A stretch of 64,000 nucleotides of DNA from Pseudoflavonifractor phocaeensis (GTDB lineage Bacteria; Bacillota; Clostridia; Oscillospirales; Oscillospiraceae), in NCBI RefSeq assembly GCF_016901735.1, contig NZ_JACLZC010000002.1:1-64000 (forward strand), read 5' to 3'. Under the pieces are notes generated by a model. The model was not told the DNA's origin, made no database searches, and saw only the letters and a list, made by a program, of their open reading frames with translations. Below are positions 17,291 to 25,280 of the stretch, in pieces. Within the stretch, counting starts at the first letter, position 1; the number at the start of each line of letters is the position of its first letter. The position numbers were made by a program, and so were the translations under genes.

Positions 17291-17938
17291 ATGGCACGTG
17301 GAAAGATAGAAAAGCGCGGACAACGGCGCAGGAAGATCAAACCTGTCATTTTGATCGTGACAGAAGGTTCTCAAACGGAGCCAAAATATTTTGAGCACTA
17401 CCGCAGCCGGCAGACCAATATTGATATTCGTGTCATTGGTAGCCGCACCAGCGGAGGCGAAACCGATTACCTCAGCCTGATTCGGAAAGCAGTAGAATAC
17501 CAGAACAAAAATCAAATATCTGTATCAAGCGGGGACGCGGTATGGGTGCTTGCCGATGGCGATGTAAACTACAACAATCCGGACCCCATCAAGGCCAAAG
17601 ACAGCTTGCTCATTAAGGCAAGGAAACTAGCAGAGAGCAAAGGGATTCACATGGCACTCTCAAATCCCTGCTTTGAGTTTTGGTATCTGTTGCATTTCCA
17701 GTTCACCACAAAGTTTTTCAAAGACTATCCCGCAGTCAAAAACGCACTGGCTGCTTACCTGCCGGATTACGAAAAGTCAGGTGATGTATATGGGCGGTTG
17801 TCTGAACATACAGCTGCCGCTATTCAGAATGCCAAACATGTAGAGCAGTATCATCTTCAGGATGGCTGCAATAAACCTTTTGGGATTGCAGTCAATCCCT
17901 TCACCGATATTTATCATCTGGTCGAATCGCTGCTGTGA
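17291..17938 (+). CDS. rloB: RloB/AbiLii-type effector (defence)
   Basis: A 215-residue protein starting at ATG 17291, one base after the stop of the ATPase gene and using GGAGG inside the end of that gene. It has the RloB pattern: a basic N terminus, VILIVTEGSQTEPKYFEHY (glutamate in a TOPRIM-like first strand), VWVLADGDVN (acidic DGD) and ALSNPCFEFWYLLHF. RloB proteins are predicted TOPRIM-type nucleases that act with the RloA ATPase to abort phage infection. The tight coupling supports a two-component system. The longer frame from 17246 overlaps the ATPase gene and is not used. Confidence 0.85.
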   Translation: MARGKIEKRGQRRRKIKPVILIVTEGSQTEPKYFEHYRSRQTNIDIRVIGSRTSGGETDYLSLIRKAVEYQNKNQISVSSGDAVWVLADGDVNYNNPDPIKAKDSLLIKARKLAESKGIHMALSNPCFEFWYLLHFQFTTKFFKDYPAVKNALAAYLPDYEKSGDVYGRLSEHTAAAIQNAKHVEQYHLQDGCNKPFGIAVNPFTDIYHLVESLL

Positions 17939-18007
17939 ATTGGCACAATCCTGCCCCTACATTGGCGCAGTCCTGCCCTTTCGCCGTAAATCCATATCTG
18001 TTATACT
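17939..18007 (+). promoter_or_regulatory. Pilus-operon promoter cassette with tandem 22-bp repeats (copy 2)
   Basis: ATTGGCAC (17939) and ATTGGCGC (17961) head two 22-bp tandem repeats that agree at most positions. CTGCCCTT (17973), CGTAAATC (17985) and TGTTATACT (17999) follow at the same offsets as in copy 1. A -10 TATACT (18002 to 18007) lies 17 bases after a weak -35 (17979 to 17984). The conservation of spacing across two sites 16 kb apart argues for a functional regulatory module. Confidence 0.65.
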
Positions 18008-18030
18008 TGGTACAGTCAATACTTTGTAAA

Positions 18031-18060
18031 GCAGCCGCTCCGGCAGGGGGCGGCTGCTTT
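18031..18060 (+). terminator. Leader hairpin of the pilus operon
   Basis: GCAGCCGC (18031 to 18038) pairs with GCGGCTGC (18050 to 18057), followed by TTTCATTTG. Like the leader of the first operon, it lies between the promoter cassette and the first gene, so it may be an attenuator. Confidence 0.55.
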
Positions 18061-18078
18061 CATTTGTCAGAAAAGGTG

Positions 18079-18543
18079 GTGGTTCACATTCATACTTTCC
18101 TGCAGAAAGCCCGCAGGACAATGAAGAGCGAGCGAGGTGAAGCTAACTATTTCTCTACGGTGTTCTTCATCTTTATCGCCGTTGTCCTGCTGGCATTTAT
18201 CATCGACCTGTTCGGTATCATCTCCACGAAACAGGAGTTGGATCACGCAGCCGATCAGATGGTAAAGCAGATCCAGCTGTCCGGTGGCATCAACAGCGAG
18301 ATGGACTCTCTCTTTGAATTTCTGTGCTCGGAGATTGAGGGAGCGGAAAACATAACCTACTCCATCGACGCCACATACAAGTCGCCCACACCTGCCGGAA
18401 TGTCCAGGGCCATTCAGCTCGGGACTCCTTTCTATATCACCATTGAGGGGGAAGCAAAGCTGGGCGGCTTCTGGAATCTGGATCTGGTCAACATCACTGT
18501 AGTGGCCCGCGGCTCCGGCGTCAGTGAACACTACTGGAAGTGA
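18079..18543 (+). CDS. TadE-like pseudopilin 1
   Basis: A protein of about 154 residues if started at GTG 18079, or 140 if started at ATG 18121; neither has a strong ribosome binding site. I prefer the longer form because the next gene has a matching N terminus of about 15 basic residues before NERGE. It has a short basic stretch, an SERGEANYFSTVFFIF motif, a single long membrane helix, and an extracellular alpha/beta part. This is the layout of TadE/TadF pseudopilins, which are cut by a TadV/CpaA prepilin peptidase such as the one encoded at 21452. It is first in the second, pilus-type operon. Confidence 0.65.
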   Translation: MVHIHTFLQKARRTMKSERGEANYFSTVFFIFIAVVLLAFIIDLFGIISTKQELDHAADQMVKQIQLSGGINSEMDSLFEFLCSEIEGAENITYSIDATYKSPTPAGMSRAIQLGTPFYITIEGEAKLGGFWNLDLVNITVVARGSGVSEHYWK

Positions 18544-18551
18544 GGTGGCCT

Positions 18552-19052
18552 ATGAAGCATTTTATGCGGTGGCTGCGACGGCCACTCCGCAACGAGCGGG
18601 GTGAGATCACTTTCTTCGCCTGCTTTTTTGTGGTCGGCGTAGTGATGCTCATTTCCTTTCTTCTGTTGTATGCCTCGGTGCGGATCACTTGCATCAACAT
18701 CCGAAACGGCGCTAAAATGGAGCTGAACAATCTGAGCGCCACCATTTATGCGGACACTTACCGCTCCCAACGGGAAACTAACTTTGAAGAGTACCTGTGC
18801 ACCCTCTATTCCAGCAGTGACTACACGGAAATGCTGGAGGCCACGGTGGCCGGCGGACTGGCCTCCAAAATCCCGCTCTCCACGGACGACTACCAGGTAT
18901 CCGACATCAGCCTGGAGTTCAATGTGGTGGGAGACCGAGTCGAGTATATCTTCTATTGTGATGTAGAGTTCTATGTGCGGATGTTTGGGCACAACTACCC
19001 TACTATCACACAGCGGGTAGAACTGACTGGCTACCATAACACCAAATTTTAG
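18552..19052 (+). CDS. TadE-like pseudopilin 2
   Basis: A 166-residue protein starting at ATG 18552 after GAGGTGG. Its N terminus (MKHFMRWLRRPLRNERGEITFFACFF) contains NERGE right before one membrane helix of about 25 residues, as in the preceding protein. The remainder (about residues 45 to 166) is a soluble extracellular domain. It is likely a second minor pseudopilin of the same Tad-type machine. It ends with TAG, which shows that this element does use TAG as an ordinary stop. Confidence 0.65.
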   Translation: MKHFMRWLRRPLRNERGEITFFACFFVVGVVMLISFLLLYASVRITCINIRNGAKMELNNLSATIYADTYRSQRETNFEEYLCTLYSSSDYTEMLEATVAGGLASKIPLSTDDYQVSDISLEFNVVGDRVEYIFYCDVEFYVRMFGHNYPTITQRVELTGYHNTKF

Positions 19053-19126
19053 CGGCGCTGTTGAAACATCAATCAGTTCCGCAGTATATGTCTTTATATA
19101 ACAGTAAAGAAGGAGTGTGGACACAC

Positions 19127-19699
19127 ATGAAAAAGTTTTTCCAATCCAAGGGCTTTATCATTTCGGTCCTGGCCGTTCTCTGTGCTGCGATCCTGGGCGT
19201 CTGCTGGTTCGTAAGCCGGGATCGAACGGAGGATTTTAAGCCGGATGAATCGCCTCCCAACAGCACCACCAGCGATTGGTCGGACGGCGGCGCCCAAAAC
19301 GGGGACGATTCCGGCGGAGCAGATGCGTATTCCCCTGGGCAGTCTCCCAGTTCTGAGGAGGAATACCCCAAGGTAACCTCCGAAACGGAAAGTGAAGTGG
19401 TGATTGACTTCACTGATACGGACAAGCCGGAGGAAACTCCGCCCCCTGCTCCGGAAGGCAAGACAGAGATCGCAGACCCCGGCGAAGATCACGATGTCAA
19501 CCCCGACCCGTCTGTACCTCAAGTCACGGCGCCGCCGGCAGGAGAATCCACTTCCAGTAATGAGCCGGCCCCCGGCTTCAGCAATGGCAGCGGTGCCGTC
19601 TACGATCCCGTCTTTGGGTGGGTGGTGCCCGGCGATGTGCAGCAGTCCACCGGCGGCAGCGATGGTGACCTGAACAAGCAAGTCGGAAACATGGGCTGA
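19127..19699 (+). CDS. Membrane-anchored disordered extracellular protein
   Basis: A 190-residue protein with AGGAG 11 bases upstream. It has a single N-terminal membrane helix (GFIISVLAVLCAAILGVCWFV) followed by an acidic, proline-, serine- and glycine-rich region with no secondary-structure pattern. A short conserved-looking end follows (GAVYDPVFGWVVPGDVQQ). Such spacer proteins accompany Tad-like genes in clostridial conjugative elements. I do not know a function; a cell-wall-spanning or adhesion-linker role is a guess. Confidence 0.55.
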   Translation: MKKFFQSKGFIISVLAVLCAAILGVCWFVSRDRTEDFKPDESPPNSTTSDWSDGGAQNGDDSGGADAYSPGQSPSSEEEYPKVTSETESEVVIDFTDTDKPEETPPPAPEGKTEIADPGEDHDVNPDPSVPQVTAPPAGESTSSNEPAPGFSNGSGAVYDPVFGWVVPGDVQQSTGGSDGDLNKQVGNMG

Positions 19700-19727
19700 T
19701 TGCCCCACAACTAAACACGGATCTCCA

Positions 19728-19753
19728 GGGCCGTCACAGCTATGTGGCGGCCC
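19728..19753 (+). terminator. Hairpin between pilus-operon genes
   Basis: GGGCCGTCAC pairs with GTGGCGGCCC (with G-U pairs) around a short loop and is followed by TTCAATTTTAT. It may reduce expression of the large secreted protein relative to the upstream pseudopilins. Confidence 0.5.
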
Positions 19754-19785
19754 TTCAATTTTATATGATTGGAGTGTGATGTCAT

Positions 19786-21480
19786 TTGAAACGACTTCTC
19801 GCCCTCCTGTGCAGTCTGGCGCTGACCTTGTGCCTTGTTCCTGCCACTGCTTTTGCTGCCGGCGGGAACGGCAACATTGACGGCGGCGGCGGTGGTATGG
19901 GCCAGGGCACCAGCACCAACTTCTGGAACCCGGGCAATGACGGTGTTCGCATTACGGTGGTAGATGCAGCGAGCGGCTCTGCCGTCTCTTCTCCGATTGA
20001 CTTTTCCAATCGTACGCAGAACAGCAGCATCCTGCACTTCGGTAAAGTCAATAAACTGCAATATCTGGCCGGTACCGGGCTTTCTCTTCCATCCGGCGTG
20101 GCCTATACCTGCATCAAGCCCACCCAGTCTATGCCCACAATCGTCAGCAGTAGCGGGCAGAATAATATTGATGCCATCAAACGGTACTTCTGCTCAGAAT
20201 ATGCCTGCATGATGGTTGCTCAGGCAGCAGGTGTGGACTACGAACGGATGATTGCCGGCGAATATAAGCTGCTGATTGAGCCTATCGCCTACTTTACCCA
20301 CAATGGCCAGTATTACTGCATGACAGCAACCGAAGCCGGCCTGTACGATCAGCTGGCGGGTGGTTCACTGCGAAGGACTATGACCTCGCTCACCCATAAG
20401 AACTTGCCCCTGAGCATGTTTCTGGAGTTCAGCGACCTGGGCATTTCTGCATGGGGCGGTAACACCACCGGGACGCAAAGCAACTCCGACATCATCAATA
20501 CCCTCGGCGTTGGCATCGTCTGGTTTGATGAAATCCCGCCCGAAGGCGAGATTGAGGCTCCTGATGTAGAGTATCGGGTAGATACCGATGTAATTACGAC
20601 CGTGACACTTCGGACTGACACCGACCTTACACCGGATAACCCCGCTTCGGTGACTTTTTCTATTCTCGGCACATCCTACCGGGTCAACAATATCGTGATT
20701 CCGGCTGGCGACAGCCAGAAAGTCTGGGTCAAATGGCACACTCCCTCCACTCCCCAGACAGTCACTATAACGGTATCCGTCAGCGGCGCCTATACTGCCC
20801 AGGATACCTTTGTGGCGAAAATCGTAGATCTGAACGAACACATCCCGCCCGATCCCGTAGCTACGGATACCAATCCGAGCTATACACTGCCTTCCCTTCC
20901 CAGCGAAACACAGAAACTGACCGCCAACTGGGGTGTTTGGAGCTGTTACTGGGTGCCGGTATGGGTATGGTGTGACCACGGAGAAGATGGTGGTCACTGG
21001 GTCGATGAAGGATATTGGGAGTATGAATACACCGGTTACTCCGCTTCAATCAGCGGAGTCATGTCTCTGATGCCGGATGATATTGTACCGACTGCCTCCG
21101 GCAAGGCCATGAAGAGCGGGTATGGCGTCAAGCAGGATGTGACCGCAACGCTCTCTACCGATGCCCCCACCAGTCACATTACCCATCCGCAGACGGCGTT
21201 TTCTGTGTTTCCGGAATTCCAGTACCAAACCTATCTGCGTCTTCTGCAGCGGGTGTCCAGTGGTCGAAGTGCAAAATTCACTTTCCAGCCCAACGATTTC
21301 TCCACTTACAACAGAACGGTGCATTTTACGCCTATCTGGTTCCCGGATTCTACCAACTACACAGTATTTACTCAGGTTTGGGACACGTGGACACCGGATG
21401 GGATGCTGAGCATCAACCTGAATGATTATGTATCGATCAACGGGAGCCTCTATGATGACTGGTATACCAATCGAGAATAG
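19786..21480 (+). CDS. Large secreted surface protein of the pilus operon
   Basis: A 564-residue protein started at TTG 19786, which follows GGAG by 11 bases. The signal peptide ends at ATAFAA, followed by a GGGGGMGQG linker. The centre (about residues 80 to 250) is mixed alpha/beta. Residues about 260 to 350 have the beta-strand pattern of an immunoglobulin-like domain (VTLRTDTDLTPDNPASVTF..., VTITVSVSGAY). A tryptophan/tyrosine-rich segment follows (WGVWSCYWVPVWVWCDHGEDGGHW). I do not recognise the family; its place between pseudopilins and the prepilin peptidase suggests an adhesin or tip protein. It ends with TAG and overlaps the next gene by 29 bases. Confidence 0.6.
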   Translation: MKRLLALLCSLALTLCLVPATAFAAGGNGNIDGGGGGMGQGTSTNFWNPGNDGVRITVVDAASGSAVSSPIDFSNRTQNSSILHFGKVNKLQYLAGTGLSLPSGVAYTCIKPTQSMPTIVSSSGQNNIDAIKRYFCSEYACMMVAQAAGVDYERMIAGEYKLLIEPIAYFTHNGQYYCMTATEAGLYDQLAGGSLRRTMTSLTHKNLPLSMFLEFSDLGISAWGGNTTGTQSNSDIINTLGVGIVWFDEIPPEGEIEAPDVEYRVDTDVITTVTLRTDTDLTPDNPASVTFSILGTSYRVNNIVIPAGDSQKVWVKWHTPSTPQTVTITVSVSGAYTAQDTFVAKIVDLNEHIPPDPVATDTNPSYTLPSLPSETQKLTANWGVWSCYWVPVWVWCDHGEDGGHWVDEGYWEYEYTGYSASISGVMSLMPDDIVPTASGKAMKSGYGVKQDVTATLSTDAPTSHITHPQTAFSVFPEFQYQTYLRLLQRVSSGRSAKFTFQPNDFSTYNRTVHFTPIWFPDSTNYTVFTQVWDTWTPDGMLSINLNDYVSINGSLYDDWYTNRE

Positions 21481-21964
21481 TATCTGGTCGGCATATCTGC
21501 TCACCGCATTTTTGGTGATTGTCGGTTTTGCCTTCTACGATATCTTTCATCGGCGAGTGCCCGACCGGGCGCTCGTCTTTTTTATCCCGCTGGCTGCGGC
21601 GGCGCCGCTGATCAAAGCGTGGTTCGCACTGGACTGCGGACAACCTCCGCTTTGGCTCTGGCCGATATTCGCAAAGTCCTTAATAGGTGCTCTGCTTGGA
21701 TTCAGTATTCCTCTGACTGCTGCCATGGTGACTGGAGGGACCGGCATGGGCGGCGGTGACATCAAATTCTGCGGTGTGCTGGGACTCATCTATGGTCCTT
21801 CCGGTATGTCCATCGTTTTTCTGGTTTCCGCAGTATGTGCTATGCCCATCATTTTGATGATTCGGCGGATTTACCGGGATCGGCGCCCTTTGTCCATCCC
21901 GTTTCTACCTTTTCTGGCCTGCGGCTGCTCTGCGGCGACATTGGCCGAACTATTTTTGCATTAG
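21452..21964 (+). CDS. TadV/CpaA-type prepilin peptidase (A24 family)
   Basis: A 170-residue integral membrane protein started at ATG 21452 after GGGAG. It carries both aspartate motifs of A24 peptidases: FYDIFHRRVPD near residue 30, and GMGGGDIKF (GxGD type) near 100. About six membrane helices are present. It would cleave the TadE-like pseudopilins. It is short, like TadV and CpaA, and lacks the N-methyltransferase half of PilD. Its TAG stop is in frame with the next gene, whose ATG lies 6 bases further on. Confidence 0.85.
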   Translation: MMTGIPIENSIWSAYLLTAFLVIVGFAFYDIFHRRVPDRALVFFIPLAAAAPLIKAWFALDCGQPPLWLWPIFAKSLIGALLGFSIPLTAAMVTGGTGMGGGDIKFCGVLGLIYGPSGMSIVFLVSAVCAMPIILMIRRIYRDRRPLSIPFLPFLACGCSAATLAELFLH

Positions 21965-21976
21965 GAGATTATGCTT

Positions 21977-22816
21977 ATGAAATTGAACAACCGTTTTATC
22001 TTCGGCATTTTGTCCCTGGTCCTGGCAGCAGTCATTGCCTTTGTTGCCCTCCCCACCATCGCCCGTCAGACCAACGGAAAAGCCGAAATCGTCCGTATCA
22101 CGCAGCCGGTGCTGAAAGGCGAAAAAATCACCTCGGACAATGCCGAGGTTGTGGAAGTTGGCGGCTACAATCTGCCCTCCAATGTTGCACACAGTCTCAG
22201 CGATGTAGAGGGGCTGTATGTAACAGCGGATTTGGCTGAGGGTGACTACATCCTTACCAGCAAGGTCAGCAGTGTTCCGGTTTCTTCGGATGTGGCACTC
22301 AATGACATTCCTTCTGGAAAGGTAGCTATCTCAATGACTGTTAAGACGCTGGCCTCCGGCCTCTCCGACAAGCTCCAGCCCAACGACATCATTCGGATCT
22401 ATCACTTCCTGGAGACAGCAGAAGAGGTCCCGGAGCTCCGCTTTGTTAAAGTGCTGTCGGTTACCGATTCCGATGGCGTCAATGTGGACAACACCAAGGA
22501 GCCCACGGAGGACGAAGAGCGGCAGCAATCTGCTACCATCACAGTTCTGGCGACACCTGAGCAGGCCCGGATCATCACAGAGATGGAAAACGACGGCGTC
22601 GCCCATGTGGCCCTGATCTCCCGTAACAACGATCAGCTGGCCGAGGAACTTCTGGCAGCGCAGGACAAAACTCTGCAGGAGATCTATTTTCCCGAAACGC
22701 TGACGGAAGATGGTGAGACTACGGAGGGCAGCGAGCCTACGGCCGAGGACGGTTCTGAGGCGCCGGACAGCGGTGCTGAAACGCCCCCCGCGGACACCAG
22801 CCAACCGGCTGAGTAA
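21977..22816 (+). CDS. CpaB/RcpC-like SAF-domain pilus assembly protein
   Basis: A 279-residue protein. ATG 21977 is 9 bases after GGAG, so I prefer it over ATG 21971. It has an N-terminal membrane helix (IFGILSLVLAAVIAFVALP), then a SAF domain (VRITQPVLKGEKITSDNAEVVEV ... LAEGDYILTSKV) typical of CpaB/RcpC, a second beta domain (GLSDKLQPNDIIRIYHF), and an acidic disordered tail from about residue 230. CpaB proteins form part of the outer assembly of Tad pili. It is co-transcribed with the TadZ-like and TadA genes. Confidence 0.75.
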   Translation: MKLNNRFIFGILSLVLAAVIAFVALPTIARQTNGKAEIVRITQPVLKGEKITSDNAEVVEVGGYNLPSNVAHSLSDVEGLYVTADLAEGDYILTSKVSSVPVSSDVALNDIPSGKVAISMTVKTLASGLSDKLQPNDIIRIYHFLETAEEVPELRFVKVLSVTDSDGVNVDNTKEPTEDEERQQSATITVLATPEQARIITEMENDGVAHVALISRNNDQLAEELLAAQDKTLQEIYFPETLTEDGETTEGSEPTAEDGSEAPDSGAETPPADTSQPAE

Positions 22817-22835
22817 CAGAAGGAGGTCGGAAACG

Positions 22836-23642
22836 ATGGGAAAAGTCATTACTGTCTGGGGCAGTCCGGGAAGCGGGAAAAGTATGTTTTCCTGCATTCT
22901 TGCAAAAGCCCTGACTCGAGATAAGCGGAAAGCCATCATCATCAATGCGGAGATCAGCGTTCCCATGCTCCCGGTCTGGCTGCCGGATCAGATCATTCAG
23001 ACCAACGCCTCGGTGGGCCAGGTTCTCAGCAGTGTAGAGATTGATACCTCGCTGGTGGCAAGCCATGTCACGGTTCTGAAAAGCTATCCGTTTATTGGCC
23101 TGATGGGGTATTCCGCCGGTGAGAATCCTCTGAGTTACCCGGAAATCAAATACGCCATGGTGCTCCAGCTGGTCAATGCGGCAGCCAAACTGGTGGATTT
23201 CGTCATTTTGAACTGCAGTTCCAACATGACCAATGTGTTCACACCGGCAGCCATTGAATCCGGTGATCTGGTCGTCAGACTGCTCACCCCTGATTTGAAA
23301 GGGATCAACTACTTGAAGGCCCATCAGCCGCTGCTGGTGGATGGACGTTTTCACTACGATCAGCACCTGACCTTTGCCGGTATGGCCCGGCCGTTCCACG
23401 CTCTGGATGAAATGGGGTATATCATCGGAGGATTTGATGGTTTGCTCCCCTACGGCAAGGAAATCGACCGGTGCGCCACTGAGGGCGGCATGTTCCAGGC
23501 CATCAAATATTGCAATCCCAAGTACACCGCTTCGCTCAACAAGGTGCTGGACGCACTGGAGCAGATGGAGTTGGCGAAACAGGCCGCAGAGGAAGATCCC
23601 GACGATGAGGAAGAGTTCGAGGAGGACGATGCCGATGAATAA
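22836..23642 (+). CDS. TadZ/CpaE-like P-loop ATPase
   Basis: A 268-residue protein with AAGGAGG before its ATG. The N terminus VITVWGSPGSGKS is a P-loop of the MinD/ParA type, and NAEISVPMLPVW and DFVILNCSSNMTNVFTPAAIESGDLVVRLLTPD are the switch and Walker B regions. The C terminus is acidic (DDEEEFEEDD). Proteins of this kind position the Tad secretion ATPase at the membrane. It overlaps the TadA start by a few bases, which implies coupled translation. Confidence 0.7.
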   Translation: MGKVITVWGSPGSGKSMFSCILAKALTRDKRKAIIINAEISVPMLPVWLPDQIIQTNASVGQVLSSVEIDTSLVASHVTVLKSYPFIGLMGYSAGENPLSYPEIKYAMVLQLVNAAAKLVDFVILNCSSNMTNVFTPAAIESGDLVVRLLTPDLKGINYLKAHQPLLVDGRFHYDQHLTFAGMARPFHALDEMGYIIGGFDGLLPYGKEIDRCATEGGMFQAIKYCNPKYTASLNKVLDALEQMELAKQAAEEDPDDEEEFEEDDADE

Positions 23643-25203
23643 CCTCAACGACATATTCTTTGCGCCTGCTGCCAATCAGGATCTGACCTATGACCAGGTG
23701 TTGGAGGATGTGCAGCGGTATTTTGCTGAGAATCACGCTTCCACCATTGCTGAGGCTGGCGAAGCCAATGCCGAGCGGGCCACAGCCTTGCTGAAAGAAC
23801 TGATGGTGCAGTACATCGTCAAACGCAAATACGCTATCAGCGGGCTGACCACCGAGCAGCTTTGCGAGCAGCTCTATGAAGATATGGCCGGGTACTCCTT
23901 TTTGAAGAAATGGATCTACAAGCCCGGCATCGAGGAAGTCAATATCAATGCCTACAATGACATTGAGGTGATCGAGGCCGGCGGCCGCAGCATCAAGATC
24001 CCGGACAAGTTTTCTTCTCCGCAGCACGCCATTGATGTGGTGCGGCGTATGCTCAACGCCTGCGGCATGGTCATCGATGATACGATGCCCAGCGTGGTGG
24101 GTTTTCTGGATAAGAACATCCGTATCTCCGTGGATAAGACCCCTATCGTGGACCCGGATGTTGGTATCAATGCCTCCATCCGTATCGTCAATCAGCAGAC
24201 GGTCTCTGAACAGAAGCTTCTGGATTCTGGCAGCGCCACAGCTGAGATGCTTCACTTCCTGATGGCTTGTATTCGGTACGGTGTCAGTGTGTGCATCGCT
24301 GGTTCCACGGGTTCCGGCAAGACTACCATTATGGCCTGGCTGCTCTCCAATGTACCCAATAACCAGCGCCTCATTACCATCGAGGAGGGCAGCCGTGAGT
24401 TTGATCTGGTCAAACGGGACGAGAACGGCAACATCCTGAATTCTGTCATCCACCTGCTGACCCGCCCCAGCGAGAATCCGGCTCTGAACATCAACCAGGA
24501 CTTCCTCTTGGAGCGGGTCCTGCGCAAGCATCCCAATGTAATCGGCGTCGGTGAGATGCGGTCTGCGGCGGAAAGTCTGTCTGCGGCAGAGAGCTCCCGA
24601 ACCGGCCACACGGTCTGCACCACCATTCACTCCAATTCCTGCAACAGCACATACCGCAGAATGATGACCCTCGCCAAGCGCAAATACAGTATGGATGACT
24701 CTGTGCTCATGGAGATCATGGTAGAGGCCTACCCCATCGTGGTGTTCACCAAACAGTTGGAGGATCGCTCCCGCAAAATCATGGAAATCCTGGAGGGTGA
24801 GGACTTCCGAGATGGTCAGCTCGTCTCCCACACACTATACAAGTTTGAGGTGGAGGACAATGTGACTGACAGGGATGGGAATGTCCGTGTGGTCGGGCAC
24901 CATCGGAAGGTCGGCCTGATCTCCGACACTTTGAAAAAGCGCCTGCTGGACAACGGTATTTCCAACAAGGAATTGGCCGAGTTCATGCAGCCCCCTAAGA
25001 AGGTCTATGGCTGCACGATCACAGAGTATATACAGCAGCGCCGCATGAGTCAGGCAGAATATCTGCTGGCTCATACCGATCTGCAAATTGGTCAGATTGC
25101 TCAAACGATAGGATATTCTACATCCAGCCGGTTTGCGGAACTGTTTCGAAGAAGCACCGGCTTGCTCCCGCTGGAGTACAGGAAAATGGCAAAGCGAAAG
25201 TGA
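23635..25203 (+). CDS. TadA/VirB11 secretion ATPase fused in frame to an AraC C-terminal domain
   Basis: A 522-residue frame. Residues 1 to about 454 are a CpaF/TadA-type hexameric ATPase, with Walker A GSTGSGKT at 223 to 230, EEGSREFDL, the Asp-box VIGVGEMR and the His-box GHTVCTTIHS. From about residue 455 the sequence becomes KKVYGCTITEYIQQRRMSQ, LLAHTDLQIGQIAQTIGYSTSSRF and FRRSTGLLPLEYRK. This is the second half of an AraC DNA-binding domain, with the linker and second helix-turn-helix and without the first. No TadA family member I know carries this. The junction is at about 24997 to 25005. It is best read as a deletion that joined the conjugative element to an AraC gene of the metal island, removing TadB, TadC and the rest. 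The start at 23635 is 9 bases after GGAGG. Confidence 0.85.
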   Translation: MNNLNDIFFAPAANQDLTYDQVLEDVQRYFAENHASTIAEAGEANAERATALLKELMVQYIVKRKYAISGLTTEQLCEQLYEDMAGYSFLKKWIYKPGIEEVNINAYNDIEVIEAGGRSIKIPDKFSSPQHAIDVVRRMLNACGMVIDDTMPSVVGFLDKNIRISVDKTPIVDPDVGINASIRIVNQQTVSEQKLLDSGSATAEMLHFLMACIRYGVSVCIAGSTGSGKTTIMAWLLSNVPNNQRLITIEEGSREFDLVKRDENGNILNSVIHLLTRPSENPALNINQDFLLERVLRKHPNVIGVGEMRSAAESLSAAESSRTGHTVCTTIHSNSCNSTYRRMMTLAKRKYSMDDSVLMEIMVEAYPIVVFTKQLEDRSRKIMEILEGEDFRDGQLVSHTLYKFEVEDNVTDRDGNVRVVGHHRKVGLISDTLKKRLLDNGISNKELAEFMQPPKKVYGCTITEYIQQRRMSQAEYLLAHTDLQIGQIAQTIGYSTSSRFAELFRRSTGLLPLEYRKMAKRK

Positions 25204-25238
25204 TACAAAGCCAAAATCCAAAGAATCATTCCAAAACA

Positions 25239-25280
25239 GTATGTGGGGAGGCATATCTGCCTCCCCACATACTTATTTTA
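25239..25280. terminator. Bidirectional terminator between converging genes
   Basis: GTATGTGGGGAGGCA (25239 to 25253) pairs perfectly with its complement at 25258 to 25272 around a 4-base loop, followed by TTATTTTAT. It sits between the TadA-AraC frame on the plus strand and the ABC genes on the minus strand. Confidence 0.85.

Noticed and set aside
1..25203. Attachment sites, integrase, relaxase or origin of transfer of the conjugative element
   Set aside because: I looked for an integrase, a relaxase and repeated end sequences and saw none in the window. The left end lies outside, and the right end appears deleted at the TadA-AraC join.
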